This document shows, piece by piece, positions 35,057-43,807 of a stretch of DNA of 64,000 nt; positions within the stretch are counted from its first letter, which is position 1; each line of letters begins with the position of its first letter. The notes below the pieces were generated by a model, which was not told the origin of the DNA, did not search any database, and saw only the letters and a program-made list of their open reading frames with translations. A program made the translations under genes and the position numbers. Source of the DNA: Hybos culiciformis (Eukaryota > Arthropoda > Insecta > Diptera > Hybotidae); assembly GCA_964007475.1 (NCBI GenBank), contig OZ023273.1:81632598-81696597 (forward strand). Direction: 5' to 3'.

Positions 35057-35580
35057 CTGTGGGAAAAAGGCAAAGTAGCTTAAGTCGACTTAAGTCAAAT
35101 TCCTTTTTTTTTAATTGGAATATTCGTTTTTTTTTTTCAAATTTTTTCATCTAGTCGGCGTTGAAATAAATTAAATAGGAAGAAATTTATTTAAAAAAAA
35201 CATTTAAGCTTAAGTCAATTTTAAATAGTTTTGGTTTTTGCAAAATAGCTTAATTGAGATTTTTCTCTTATGTCCAATTGTTAAAAAAAATAAATATTGC
35301 AAAACAACTTAAGTCTTATTTCGCAAAAAAAATTATTCTTTCGAGACTAAACATAAGCCATTTTGCCGAGTTGGATATTAGAAAAAATGAGAACGTAAAT
35401 TTACCTAAGCTGTTTTGTCAAATTAAATTCGATTTTAACTCATCGATTATGTGTACTTAAGTTATTCTGCCTAATCGAGTTTTTTTTATTTTTGGTTTTT
35501 AAGTAAAAATAAGCTATTTTTCTGCGTGCAAACTGTTCAATGAAACAAAACATAAGTTATTTTACGGTTAGTTTTTGTTT
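35057..35580. promoter_or_regulatory. subterminal repeat cluster, possible transposase-binding sites
   Basis: Variants of gcaaaatagcttaagtc occur in one orientation at about 35070, 35208, 35239 and 35299. In the other orientation (cataagctattttgc type) they occur at about 35348, 35404, 35456, 35506 and 35548. The word overlaps the inner part of the terminal repeat. Such subterminal motifs bind transposase in hAT, CACTA and P-type elements; a binding role here is inference. Confidence 0.65.
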
Positions 35581-35746
35581 CGTTTTGTTTTCTGATTTGT
35601 TCAGTTATTCTCATTTCTTTGTGAAATTTTGTCAAAGTCAGAAGGTTTTTATACATTAATTTATTGTTGTGAGCTTCAATAAATTATTTTTTTTCTTTAA
35701 AATGAAACGTTCTAAGTTAATTTTGAATTTAGCCTTGGGGTAAAGG

Positions 35747-36218
35747 CAGTGCTGAGCTGTGGAATTATTATCAAAGGGCTCGCATTCAAGATATCATAGA
35801 TTCACAAAAAAAATTATTTTTTTTTTTTATCTGCATTTTATTTTTTGAATAGTTTAGTATATATACATATATGTATAAAATATTAAAATATTACATTAAA
35901 ATTTAGGCGATCGTTTAAATTTAAAAATATAAAAGTCGGGACTTTTCATTCAGTAGTATACAAAATCAAACATTTCTATATTAACTTTACGATTTTTTTA
36001 TTGTATCAAATAATGTACTAATATTTTAAATCGATATTTTCGATACTTTTTCGCAGATTGTTGCATCAAAAAATTTTAATATTGGGTTAAAACAAATATC
36101 TTTTGAAATTATCCAATGGCTCGCGTATTTTTTAAAGTTTATCAGAGGGCTCGCAAATTTTTTAAATTTATCAGGGGGCTCTTGCGAGCCCGTGCGAGCC
36201 CCCTTCAGCTCAGCACTG
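35747..36218. mobile_element. hAT-type MITE in exon 1 of the DUF7869-like gene
   Basis: 472 bp. Ends are cagtgctgagctg on the left and cagctcagcactg on the right, exact inverted repeats of 13 bp. Flanked by ggtaaagg (35739-35746) and ggtcaagg (36219-36226), an 8-bp duplication with one mismatch. The TIR start CAGTG and the 8-bp duplication indicate hAT. Inside are repeated gggctcgc words near the right end. Non-coding. Confidence 0.9.
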
Positions 36219-38203
36219 GGTCAAGGCAAAAAGAAAGCCCGATTTTGATTGCAGAAAAAAGTAAAATTGAAAATGGTAAGAAAATTTAGATTAACTTTAT
36301 TTATTTTACAAATGACTACATTTTTTTTTTTCTAGAAGAGAAAGTAAGCTCATTTGATGAATCATTAAATGAAATAGTAGGTGAAATAGTAGAACTTCGT
36401 AGAAATAGTAAGGAATTAATTAAGTACAAACAATTACCAACATTTTCTTACATGCATATTTTTATTTATAGGATTTAAAACAACTATTCCAACCTACGAA
36501 GAGTCTTGTTTCGGTAGTGACGATTCGTTTCAAGATCCTGATTATGAGCCGGATAATACAAATAAGTCAAATTTCGGCAATAATATAAAGCAAGTCACGA
36601 ATTTAATAATGGAAGATGCTTCCAACTTTCAGCCTGTGGGTTTTTTTGGCAGCAATAATAATATAGCGAATGTGTTCGAAGAGCAATCAATAACAGTACC
36701 TCATTTCATTCAGCAAAAGGCTCAATCAACTGTACAATGTGAAGAATCAGGTATCACACTCAAACCAGATTCAACAACACATACTGATGCTGTACAATCA
36801 AAAGGACAAGAAACTGTGCAAGCTGCTGAAGCTAAAGATTCGCGAAGCTCAAGAAAACGTAAGCGGAACATAGGTAAGTCTTATGCCACGTCATCTGGAA
36901 AAATCATAAAGGCTAGATCATTTAAGGCTTTGGAAACCTGTAGAATGAAATGCAAGGACAAAATATGTCTGGAAGACCAAACTAAAATTTTTCATCAATA
37001 TTGGGAACTTGGAAGCTACGCCTTACGTCATGCTTTCGTTTGTGGGTTAATTTCAGTGGCAGACACTAAAACACATCGCAAAAATGAAAAAAACTTACGG
37101 AATAGAACTTTTGTAAATAAATATTGTTTAATACGAAATGGATTAAAAACAGAAGTTTGTCAGAAATGTTTCAGATACACATTATGTGAATCTAAACAAT
37201 TTATAAAGACGGTCGTTAAAAAAAAATTGGAATCGTCAGGAACTGTTACTTGTCCAGATGATCGGGGTAAACATGAACCAGCAAACAAGTTATCCTTAGA
37301 TGTTGGAAATAAGATTCGTGATCATATAAACAGTTTTCCAGCATACGAGTCGCATTATACAAGAAGAGATACATCAAAAAAATATCTTCATAGTGACTTA
37401 ACTTTAGCCACAATGTATCGTTTATATTGTAGTCATGAAACCAAACCAGTGAGTTTAACAAAATATTGCCAAATTTTCCATTCAATGGGTTTGAAATTCA
37501 AAAAACCTAAGTTGGACACATGTAACACCTGTGAAAAACTTAAAGCTAAGATTGAAATATCTACAAGTAGTGTTGATGTTAGCCTGATTAAAGAAGAACA
37601 AAAAAAACATCACGAAGATGCGGACAAAGCATATAAAACTAAAGAAAACGATAAATTGTTCGCAAAAGATGACTCATCTAATAAAGTTTATTCTTTTGAT
37701 CTTCAGCAATGCTTACCCACCCCATTGCTGCGAACTCAAGAATCTTTTTATAAACGCCAACTTTGGACTTTCAACTTAACAGTCCATGACTGTGTAACTG
37801 GTCAGCCAATTTGTTACATGTGGCATGAATCAATAGCGAAACGTGGGGGAAATGAAATTGCGTCATGTATTTTTAAACATCTGTTATCAGTTCCCATGCA
37901 AACCAAACATGCAATTTTTTATAGTGACTGCTGTGCTGGCCAAAATAAAAATTCTTACATGAGCGTTATGTTTCAAATATGGATGCAAATGGAACAAAAC
38001 GATCTTGATATAATTGACCACAAATTCCTTGTGTCAGGCCACACACATATGGAATGCGACGTCGATCATGCTTTAATAGAAAAATACAAGAAGAAGACTA
38101 ATGTTAAAATACACCATCCACATGATTGGTACCAGTTAGTGAGTACAGTTGGAGTTAAGCATCCATTTATTGTTGAAAAAATAACTAATGAGGATATATA
38201 TTG

Positions 38204-38834
38204 TAGTGATATTGTTATCACTAACGTTAAAATCAAACTAAATTTATAAAAATTTTAATTATTTTTTGAACCCAAAAAATTATATATTTAAATAAGAATT
38301 ACTGTAAATTATAATTAATTTGATTGGGCAACCAATCATATTAGGATATAGTAAACTATTTCATATTACATAAGAAAATTAATTATATAAACTAAATTGT
38401 ATATAATATTTATATATAGAATATAAGAAATTTAGTACATAAGATTTTGTATAAATAAGATTGAAATTGGAAAATAAAATCAGATTCATACCAAATCTCA
38501 TCTTTTAATAAACGGCTTCCCTGAGCTATACAATACAGGTAAGATAGCTTTCCGAGCAATATAATACGGATAACCGGCTGAATACAGCCAAAACGAAAGC
38601 GCGTCCCGCTCTAATAGGACAAACCGGCTGAATACAGCCTAGACAATAGGATCTCTATAATGACATTCTTGTGGTCATTATAGATTAGGGAATTCATAGG
38701 CCTCAGATGTCTTGGACAACATAGATGTCCAACCCATGATCCATGATAACAAATAATTAACTATAAATATGAAAGTAAATAAAAACTTTCCTTTAAATGA
38801 AAACATTTTCCTTTACAATATGATTTTGCATCAG
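38204..38834. other. inferred third intron of the DUF7869-like gene
   Basis: 631 bp between conserved coding blocks. Contains a GC-richer section (about 38510-38760) with a duplicated word accggctgaatacagcc (38572 and 38622) and a hairpin around ctataatgacattcttgtgg. This section may be a small separate insertion. Confidence 0.45.
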
Positions 38835-39196
38835 CGACAAAAAACAAATTCACTTGGAGAAAAGCTGATGAAGAAAAAAATAAATTTAATTGGCAAAAAG
38901 TTAGGTGGCTTAGATACGAAAGGTCAAAATTTGGTGTGGTTTTGTATAAAAATTCGTTTGATGATAATGAGGTTTTTAAAATTTTGAATATCAAAAAGCG
39001 TGGGGTAAATTCCGTTACGTTTGAAGATGTCTCAAGGTGTTATACTGAACCTATTCCAATTTCAAAGGAAAAAAAAAAAGATTTACTTGATGTGCTTTCT
39101 TTAATTAATCCGGATTTTCACAGCTTCTACAAAAGTCTTCCAGTTGAGGGAAATGTAAATGTTCATCCAGATTTAGTGGAAACCGATGAAGAATGA

Positions 39197-39717
39197 ATTC
39201 AATGAAATATTTTTTTGTAATGAAATGATCCTTTTTTAATATATACTGAAAATTGATGTTCCTCCTTTTTGTGATAATTAATGAAAAAATTAGACTTCAT
39301 AAATTTGTTAAACCTAATAAATGATTATTTTACAATAAAATTCTAAAAAAAATTAAAGTTTTACAAAATTTTTTTCATTTTAATCTAAGATGATTTCAGA
39401 TAAGAATAATGTACTCTAACAATAGGATTTGGTAAAAAAACTTAAATAGACATAAAAATAATACAAAGAAAAATTCGGTTTTACAAAAAATCTACATAAA
39501 ATTTTTTGGTTTCGATATTTAAATAAAGTAAAGAAGCTTATATAACATTATTTAATTTCTCGGCGTTATTAATAAAAAATACAAGTTTATTTGTATGCCA
39601 AAATAAAGTTTTTATTATTTATTACAAACCTGGGTGATAATTTTTTTTCTAAACCTTTCAGATTTTTTCCCCGAAATTTTCAAAACTTTGAAGCCAGATT
39701 ATTTAAAATCTCTTTTT
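39197..39717. other. 3' region of the DNA transposon, no further gene
   Basis: AT-rich non-coding sequence between the stop codon and the right terminal repeat, with AATAAA-like words (about 39337). Only one subterminal-like word near the right end, so the motif cluster is one-sided. Confidence 0.5.
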
Positions 39718-39884
39718 TCGACATAAGCTACTTTGCTTTTTTCCCACAGATATATATATTTATATTTTTTTTTGTCAGATTCTGAAGAGCTACGGCAACC
39801 TCACCGCAGCAGTTGAATTTTGTGGCTTGATATCTTCAGAATCTTCTACAGTTTTTTTTTTTTTTATATGTTTCGACTTCGGAT

Positions 39885-39901
39885 CCGGCTCGAAGGACCA
39901 A
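39885..39901 (-). other. primer-binding site of the Bel/Pao element
   Basis: Minus strand TTGGTCCTTCGAGCCGG directly follows the 5' LTR end (CGTTCGCGACA). This sequence resembles the sites next to Bel/Pao LTRs I recall; the tRNA is not assigned. Confidence 0.6.
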
Positions 39902-40042
39902 TGTCGCGAACGGTGTGCGTAAAAGTTTGAAATTAGGGTATTGGATTCGAAGCCTAAGGACTACAATACAAAAAAAAATTGTACTTGAAATAAACTAGAG
40001 ACAAAAAAAAATAATTTAATGAAACGACCGTTTTGCTCTAAA

Positions 40043-40586
40043 GCAGGGCTGCCAGATTGAGGAATTTTTTCCCCAAACTGAGGAAATTTTTAATTTCGGG
40101 GGAAAAAAAAAAGTTAAAAAAAACGTGGGGAAAAATTTGAGGAAAATATTTTTTTCTGAGGAAAATTTGAAGAAATTCAGAAATATTGTGCTAACGTTGG
40201 CAATCAACAATATTTAAAATTTCAGACTCGTAAATTTTTTTCACCCTAATGATTTTAAGAAATTTATATCATTACCATATTCTTCTACGTACGTTGAGAT
40301 CAAAATCTATTGTTGGAACTAAACTTTTTGATTTACAACATATAAGTACCGCATAAAATCTGAACACATTAAAAATTTGAGGAAATCTTGCAAAATTAAG
40401 CTGTTTTTGGGGAAAAACTGAAGTGAGTAAAACCGTTATACAATTTTTTTTTTTTTATAATTTAGGGTAAAACGAAATTTTAGTACACAAAAATATAAAA
40501 AAAAATTTGAGGAATTTTTTTAAAAAAATGTCTATTTTGGGGAAATTTCTTGAAAATTTGAGGAAATTTCATTCATTCCATCTGGC
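40043..40586. mobile_element. hAT-like MITE, right end lost by deletion
   Basis: Starts cagggctgccagattgagga just after ctctaaag of the LTR. Interior words (ttgaggaaattt, ggggaaatttc) recur in both orientations. The right side ends ccatctggca, matching an inverted tgccagat but lacking the terminal gccctg, and joins LTR sequence about 270 bp further on. It is similar along its termini to the MITE at 40789, so the two are related families. Confidence 0.7.
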
Positions 40587-40659
40587 ATTTTTTATGCGAT
40601 TCAAATAAAATACGAAATACAAAGTAAAATTTTATGTGCCCTATTTTATTTGATTTGTG

Positions 40660-40722
40660 AGTTGAAGTTGTTTTGTAACATTTAACAATTTCAACTCACA
40701 AATCAAATTGTAACATGTAACA
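40660..40722. repeat. snap-back terminus of the Bel/Pao 5' LTR
   Basis: gatttgtgagttgaagttgt (40652-40671) is followed by aacaatttcaactcacaaat (40684-40703), its reverse complement with few differences, and ends taacatgtaaca at the insertion boundary. The extra part is not present in the 3' LTR. Because the target duplication lies outside it, the fold-back existed at integration or arose at the integrated end. Confidence 0.7.
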
Positions 40723-40727
40723 CTAGG

Positions 40728-40785
40728 TTTATATATAATGAATGAGAGAGAGAGAGTGAGTGACCCACTCAAAGAGCGCACTACA
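40728..40785 (-). repeat. 5' LTR of gypsy-A, proximal part
   Basis: tttatatataatgaatgaga...cgcactaca, the missing end of the LTR begun at 26783. One extra GA dinucleotide compared with the 3' LTR. Confidence 0.9.
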
Positions 40786-40788
40786 ACA

Positions 40789-41585
40789 CAATGATGCCAA
40801 CTTAGGGAATTTTTCCCTAGATCTAGGGATTTTTTTTGCACTTTAGGAATTTTAAGGAATCTAAAGAATTCTAGGGAATTTTACTAACAATTTAGGGAAA
40901 ATGGCAAAATCTAGGGTTTTATTTTCAGTCCAATATTGTTTGAATTCTTTTTAATAATTTAAAACTTTGTTTGCAATCAAAAGTGTCAAGTATTTCTTGA
41001 AAAATATTAGTTTAATTTACTGAATATTGGGAACGTTATTTTCAATTTTTTTACAGTGTCTGGAAAGGTTAATAATAAATTTTGACAATTTGTTTTGTTT
41101 TTCCTTTGTTCTGTTGTTTGTATTTCATTCTTCTATTCGTCTATTCTGTTCTGTATCTGCTAAATGCTTTTCCTTTTCCTGTTCCGTTTTATTTTAAAAA
41201 TTGATGATTGATTGATTTTGTTTTTGAAAATTTATAGTGTGACTGACTGGTGTCTGTCAATTTGTGAGATATCTTCGACATTTGGATTTGGTTGATCGTC
41301 AAATAAAAATAATTAAACATATAATAATAAGAAATAAAAAATATTTTTTTTCTAATTCTGAAAAAATAAAAATTAATAAGTTTTGTAAAATTTTTTAATT
41401 CATTTTATTATTTTTTTTTAATAATTTTTTATTTTGTTTTTTTATTTTTTTGTAACCAAATGATCTCAAATAAAGTGTTATTGATTAAAAAAAATTATTT
41501 TTAGAAATCTTTTAAATCTAGGGAATTCTAGGGAGTTTTTTTTACAGATCTAGGGAATCTTTCCAAAGACAAGTTGGCATCACTG
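40789..41585. mobile_element. hAT-type MITE at the gypsy-A/gypsy-B junction
   Basis: 797 bp. The left end is caatgatgccaacttaggga; the right end, reversed, is cagtgatgccaacttgtctt. Exact 8-bp duplication ctacaaca (40781-40788 and 41586-41593) lies astride the gypsy-A LTR end and the gypsy-B target. Interior repeats of ctagggaattttt in both orientations near the ends. No coding capacity. Confidence 0.92.
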
Positions 41586-41593
41586 CTACAACA

Positions 41594-41859
41594 TGAACTA
41601 AGTAAAATTCCCTGTAAAAATTAAAAAAAAAAAAAAAATTGAATTTAAAAATGAAAACATTAATTTTAGTAAATTTTCTTTTATTATATTAAAAAATAAT
41701 ATATTATCCTTAAAATTAATTTTTTATTATTAAATTAAAATTTCACTAATAAAGGGAAGTGCCACTCCCGCTTATTGTTTTATAATTTCATAAAATTTAT
41801 GTATTTATAAGCTAAACTTAAATTATTTTTAATAAATTTTATTCTATTAGGAAGGGAGG
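41594..41859 (+). other. gypsy-B 3' untranslated region and polypurine tract
   Basis: Resumes gypsy-B right after its pol stop codon (tga at the insertion junction). AT-rich, ends with the purine tract aggaagggagg (41849-41859) against the 3' LTR. Confidence 0.8.
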
Positions 41860-42068
41860 TATAGTGCCCTCTCTAACTAATAAGAATATTTTCATATAAT
41901 TAATTATAGTGTACATAAATTCTCTTATCTTAAGATCACTTTAATATATACCTAGGCTAAGAACATTAAGAAGTTCAGTTAATAAAGAATTGTCAAACGT
42001 ATAACATCATCCTTTTTATTTACGGCTAAGATTCCCAGCTATTCACCCCATGCCTTAAAGACATGACA
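41860..42068 (+). repeat. 3' LTR of gypsy-B
   Basis: 209 bp matching 6548-6748 with about a dozen substitutions and an 8-bp insertion (attcccag). The first bases are tatagtgcc, a change from tgtagtgcc. Confidence 0.88.
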
Positions 42069-42540
42069 ACAGTAATAGTACTCAACTTTCTGTCGTCACA
42101 CGCCCTATCTTCCATCACGACCGATCTAAATCCGAGGAAGTAGTTTAAACAAAGTCCAGCGGATTTATTAGTTGGTCTAATGTTTACTTTTTAACATCCA
42201 AGACAGTACAGAAAGAGGAAGTAATTCAAAGTAGCGATTTAAATTTCTTTAAAAGCATAAATCCCGCCATGCAAAAATTAACAAGCAAGAGAAGTCCGTA
42301 GTTTAAGATAAAGGTTTTGAATTTAATAAGTTCATCGATGACGAGGAAAAAGAACGGTTTTATCCTTAGATTTTGAGTCTCACCTCCTACCACCAAGACA
42401 CATAATTCTGACTTTCGAAGCTTTAAAAATGAAAATTAAAAACCAGTTTTAATAAATTTTTACAATATTTTTAAAGGAACTAGATGAATGAAAGGTAATG
42501 ATAAAAGTAAAAAATAAAAAAAGTATTTATGTTAATAAAC
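42069..42540 (+). pseudogene. fragmentary open frames downstream of gypsy-B, unknown
   Basis: Right part of the split short frame (to 42148), then in another frame KSSGFISWSNVYFLTSKTVQ and DLNFFKSINPAMQKLTSKR (about 42150-42300). The codons look protein-like but I recognise no family. Possibly a decayed element or host exon; weak support. Confidence 0.2.
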
Positions 42541-42552
42541 TAATAACATTGT

Positions 42553-43067
42553 TTGTATTTAAAGGTGCAAGCAAGGGGTTTTCGATTTTTAAAAGGGTCA
42601 TTCGTACAACATTTGCTATACAATGGTGTGCTGGGCCGAAGAATTTCAAAAAATAGTAACGTCTCTAAATTCATTGAAATTTTGCAAGAAGAAGAATTTT
42701 TCAAAACTAATGATTTGAAGAACAATAGTGGAGGAACGGCTGCGGCAGCCAAAAGAAAAAGAAATTCGTACAAAAAGCCGAATTCATTACGACAGTGAGT
42801 GCCATATTGGAGGAAGAGTAAATTTCAGCCATGATGACAGAATTTCGTTTGAAAAAAAATATATTTGTTCCGACAAATTAATGTTTTCGAATGAGCTTGA
42901 AAAGATATTGAAGCCAGCGACGTAGGTGGAGATGAAGAATCGATTCCTATAAACGATGCTTCCGCTTCTACATCATCAACAGATGGAAAATGCATTATTT
43001 GCAAGGAAGTTCAGGTCGATACTATTAAGTTACCATGTAAACACATCGTCTGTTCTATCTATAGTAT
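42553..43067 (+). pseudogene. decayed gene fragment ending in a RING-like motif
   Basis: A frame of about 81 codons (42553-42798) reads ARGFRFLKGSFVQHLLYNG, FIEILQEEEFFKTNDL and ends in Lys/Arg-rich AAAAKRKRNSYKK. After stops, a further frame (42921-43067) reads GDEESIPINDASASTSS and CIICKEVQVDTIKLPCKHIV, the first half of a RING-type finger (C-x2-C...C-x-H). The Phe/Glu-rich part faintly recalls the C-terminus of transposases (MULE type), but that is a guess. Not functional. Confidence 0.35.
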
Positions 43068-43446
43068 AGTTATTCACATTTAAAGTTCAAATGAAGAAAG
43101 CAGTAGTTTTTATCAAACTTTTAAGCAAAATTTTATTTTTAGAATAATAAATAGATATTACACTGAGCCAAAAACTTATGTAGAATTAACAAAAAACATA
43201 GTAATAGCGCTCCAAAAAAATACGGCATTATTGATCCATCGGAGGTTTTTGCTGAACCAGCAAATTTTAAATAGGTGACGTATTACACATTGTGGCTTAG
43301 ATAATTCATACATGGCCATGTGTGATCTTTTAGATAATGGTACGGTACAAATTAACAAAGTATTTTGTACAAAACATCGAAGTAACTTAGATAATTGATA
43401 CGTAGATAATTATACCAAAAACCCCTCAAATGCAAAAAAACACCTC
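43068..43446. other. AT-rich spacer, nothing recognised
   Basis: Only a short repeated word (cttagataattcatac / cttagataattgatac at about 43296 and 43387). No gene. Confidence 0.4.
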
Positions 43447-43760
43447 AACTCAAATGGTTTTTTTTTGGTTTTTTATTTTTGATTTTCTTTTTTTTTGTTT
43501 TTTTTTTGTTTTTTTTTTGTTTTTTTTTGTTTTTTTTTTTTTTTTTGTTAATTTTTTTTTTTTTTGTTATTTACTTGTTTTTTTTTTTGTGTTTTTTTTT
43601 GTATTTACTTGTTTTTTTTTTTTGTGTTTTTTTTGTATTTACTTGTTTTTTATTTGTTTTTATTTGCTTACCGGTCACCCATCTAAGTACTATCACTACG
43701 AGATGTTGCTTAACCGCTGTGTTCAATGTGATGTAGAGTGTTCCACTGAGCTATGCCACT
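43447..43760 (-). mobile_element. SINE-like element with tRNA-like and 5S rRNA-like parts
   Basis: On the minus strand from 43760 it has GTGGCATAGCTCAGTGGAAC, containing TAGCTCAGTGG, a perfect tRNA A-box. Then come GTTAAGCAACATCTC and GATAGTACTTAGATGGGTGA, matching boxes A and C of the 5S rRNA internal promoter as I know them, with CCG. Then follows a 220-bp A-rich tail of AAATACAAAAAAAACAC-type units. This is the structure of a Pol III-driven SINE with mixed promoter. Not a functional 5S gene: the sequence between the boxes differs and the 5S ends are absent. Confidence 0.6.
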
Positions 43761-43807
43761 ATATATTCAACAATGTATTAAATAGAAAATGTAAATTCGG
43801 TATCTAT

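Larger units (their letters stand above)
35702..39196 (+). pseudogene. DUF7869-like protein, candidate transposase, four exons with MITE in exon 1
   Basis: Phase-consistent model: exon 1 35702-36275 (ATG 35702; interrupted by the MITE 35747-36218 plus one 8-bp repeat), exon 2 36336-36407, exon 3 36472-38203 and exon 4 38835-39196 (weaker donor at 38204). Exon 3 contains 546 open codons from an internal ATG at 36609. In that numbering: basic SSRKRKRN (80-87), Cys cluster CRMKCKDKIC (111-120), GKHEP (220-224), FPAYESHYTRRD (243-254), CNTCEKLKAK (305-314), then an RNase H-like core with YSFDLQQ (Asp364), FYSDCCAGQN (Asp440) and SGHTHMECDVD (Glu482/Asp486). Exon 4 adds NWQKVRWLRYE and IPISKEKKKDLL. 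These motifs match a widespread animal family that I believe is DUF7869. The MITE puts TAA right after LALG, so this copy is probably inactive unless translation starts downstream. Confidence 0.72.
35057..39749 (+). mobile_element. DNA transposon with 32-bp terminal inverted repeats carrying a DUF7869-like gene
   Basis: Left end ctgtgggaaaaaggcaaagt at 35057. The reverse complement of the right end (39749 leftwards) reads ctgtgggaaaaaagcaaagt; the two ends match at 30 of 32 positions. Both sides are bordered by atatat (35051-35056 and 39750-39755), a possible target duplication, though palindromic AT makes its length ambiguous. Inside are a four-exon gene and, within 520 bp of the left end, many copies of a motif related to the terminal repeat. 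It sits in the Bel/Pao leader and so is younger than that element. I cannot place it in a known superfamily. Confidence 0.8.
26917..40722 (-). mobile_element. Bel/Pao retrotransposon with Env-like gene, inserted in the gypsy-A 5' LTR
   Basis: Flanked by a perfect 5-bp duplication ctagg (26912-26916 and 40723-40727). Minus-strand order: 5' LTR (40722-39902), primer-binding site, leader interrupted by a 4.7-kb DNA transposon, gag (34327-33208), protease, reverse transcriptase, RNase H, integrase (to 29046), Env-like gene (28892-27385) and 3' LTR. This order and the DUF1759-type gag, A17-type polyprotein and DUF5641-type integrase tail are typical of Bel/Pao. Several frameshifts split the polyprotein, so this copy is dead. 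Confidence 0.93.
39902..40722 (-). repeat. 5' LTR of the Bel/Pao element, rearranged
   Basis: Shares its first 140 bp (plus-strand coordinates from 39902) and its far end (40587-40676) with the 3' LTR. In between, about 270 bp of LTR is replaced by a MITE-like insertion (40043-40586). Its outer end carries an extra snap-back segment of about 45 bp (40677-40722) before the duplication ctagg. Confidence 0.8.
11356..40785 (-). mobile_element. gypsy-A: mdg1/412-like Ty3/gypsy retrotransposon (minus strand), host of the nested Bel/Pao element
   Basis: Reading on the minus strand, it has a 5' LTR (40785 down to 40728, interrupted, then 26916 down to 26783), a primer-binding site, a very long leader with further insertions, gag, pol, a polypurine tract and a 3' LTR (11545 down to 11356). 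Target duplication acat: 11352-11355 on the left, and on the right acat, recovered at 41591-41594 once the 797-bp MITE and its duplication are removed. The LTRs differ by one substitution and one GA dinucleotide, so insertion was recent; yet gag and pol carry stops, deletions and a 194-bp duplication. Confidence 0.85.
6548..42068 (+). mobile_element. gypsy-B: mdg1/412-like Ty3/gypsy retrotransposon, interrupted by gypsy-A
   Basis: Outermost element of the nest. It has a 5' LTR (6548-6748), a primer-binding site, a long AT-rich leader, gag and pol remnants (9025-11355), then the gypsy-A insertion (11356-40785). Its own 3' end resumes at 41594 with the polypurine tract (41849-41859) and 3' LTR (41860-42068). 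The flanks read ccag on the left (6544-6547) and acag on the right (42069-42072), a 4-bp duplication with one mismatch. The two LTRs differ at roughly a dozen sites plus an 8-bp insertion, so this is the oldest of the stacked retroelements. Large internal deletions removed most of gag, the protease and most of the reverse transcriptase, so it cannot act alone. Confidence 0.85.

Noticed and set aside
34710..35150. 146-codon Lys/Phe-rich open frame (minus strand)
   Set aside because: Made entirely from T-run tandem repeats and running across the end of the DNA transposon; composition is an artefact of homopolymers.
43671..43760. Functional 5S rRNA gene
   Set aside because: Only internal promoter boxes match; ends and intervening sequence do not, and an A-rich tail follows.
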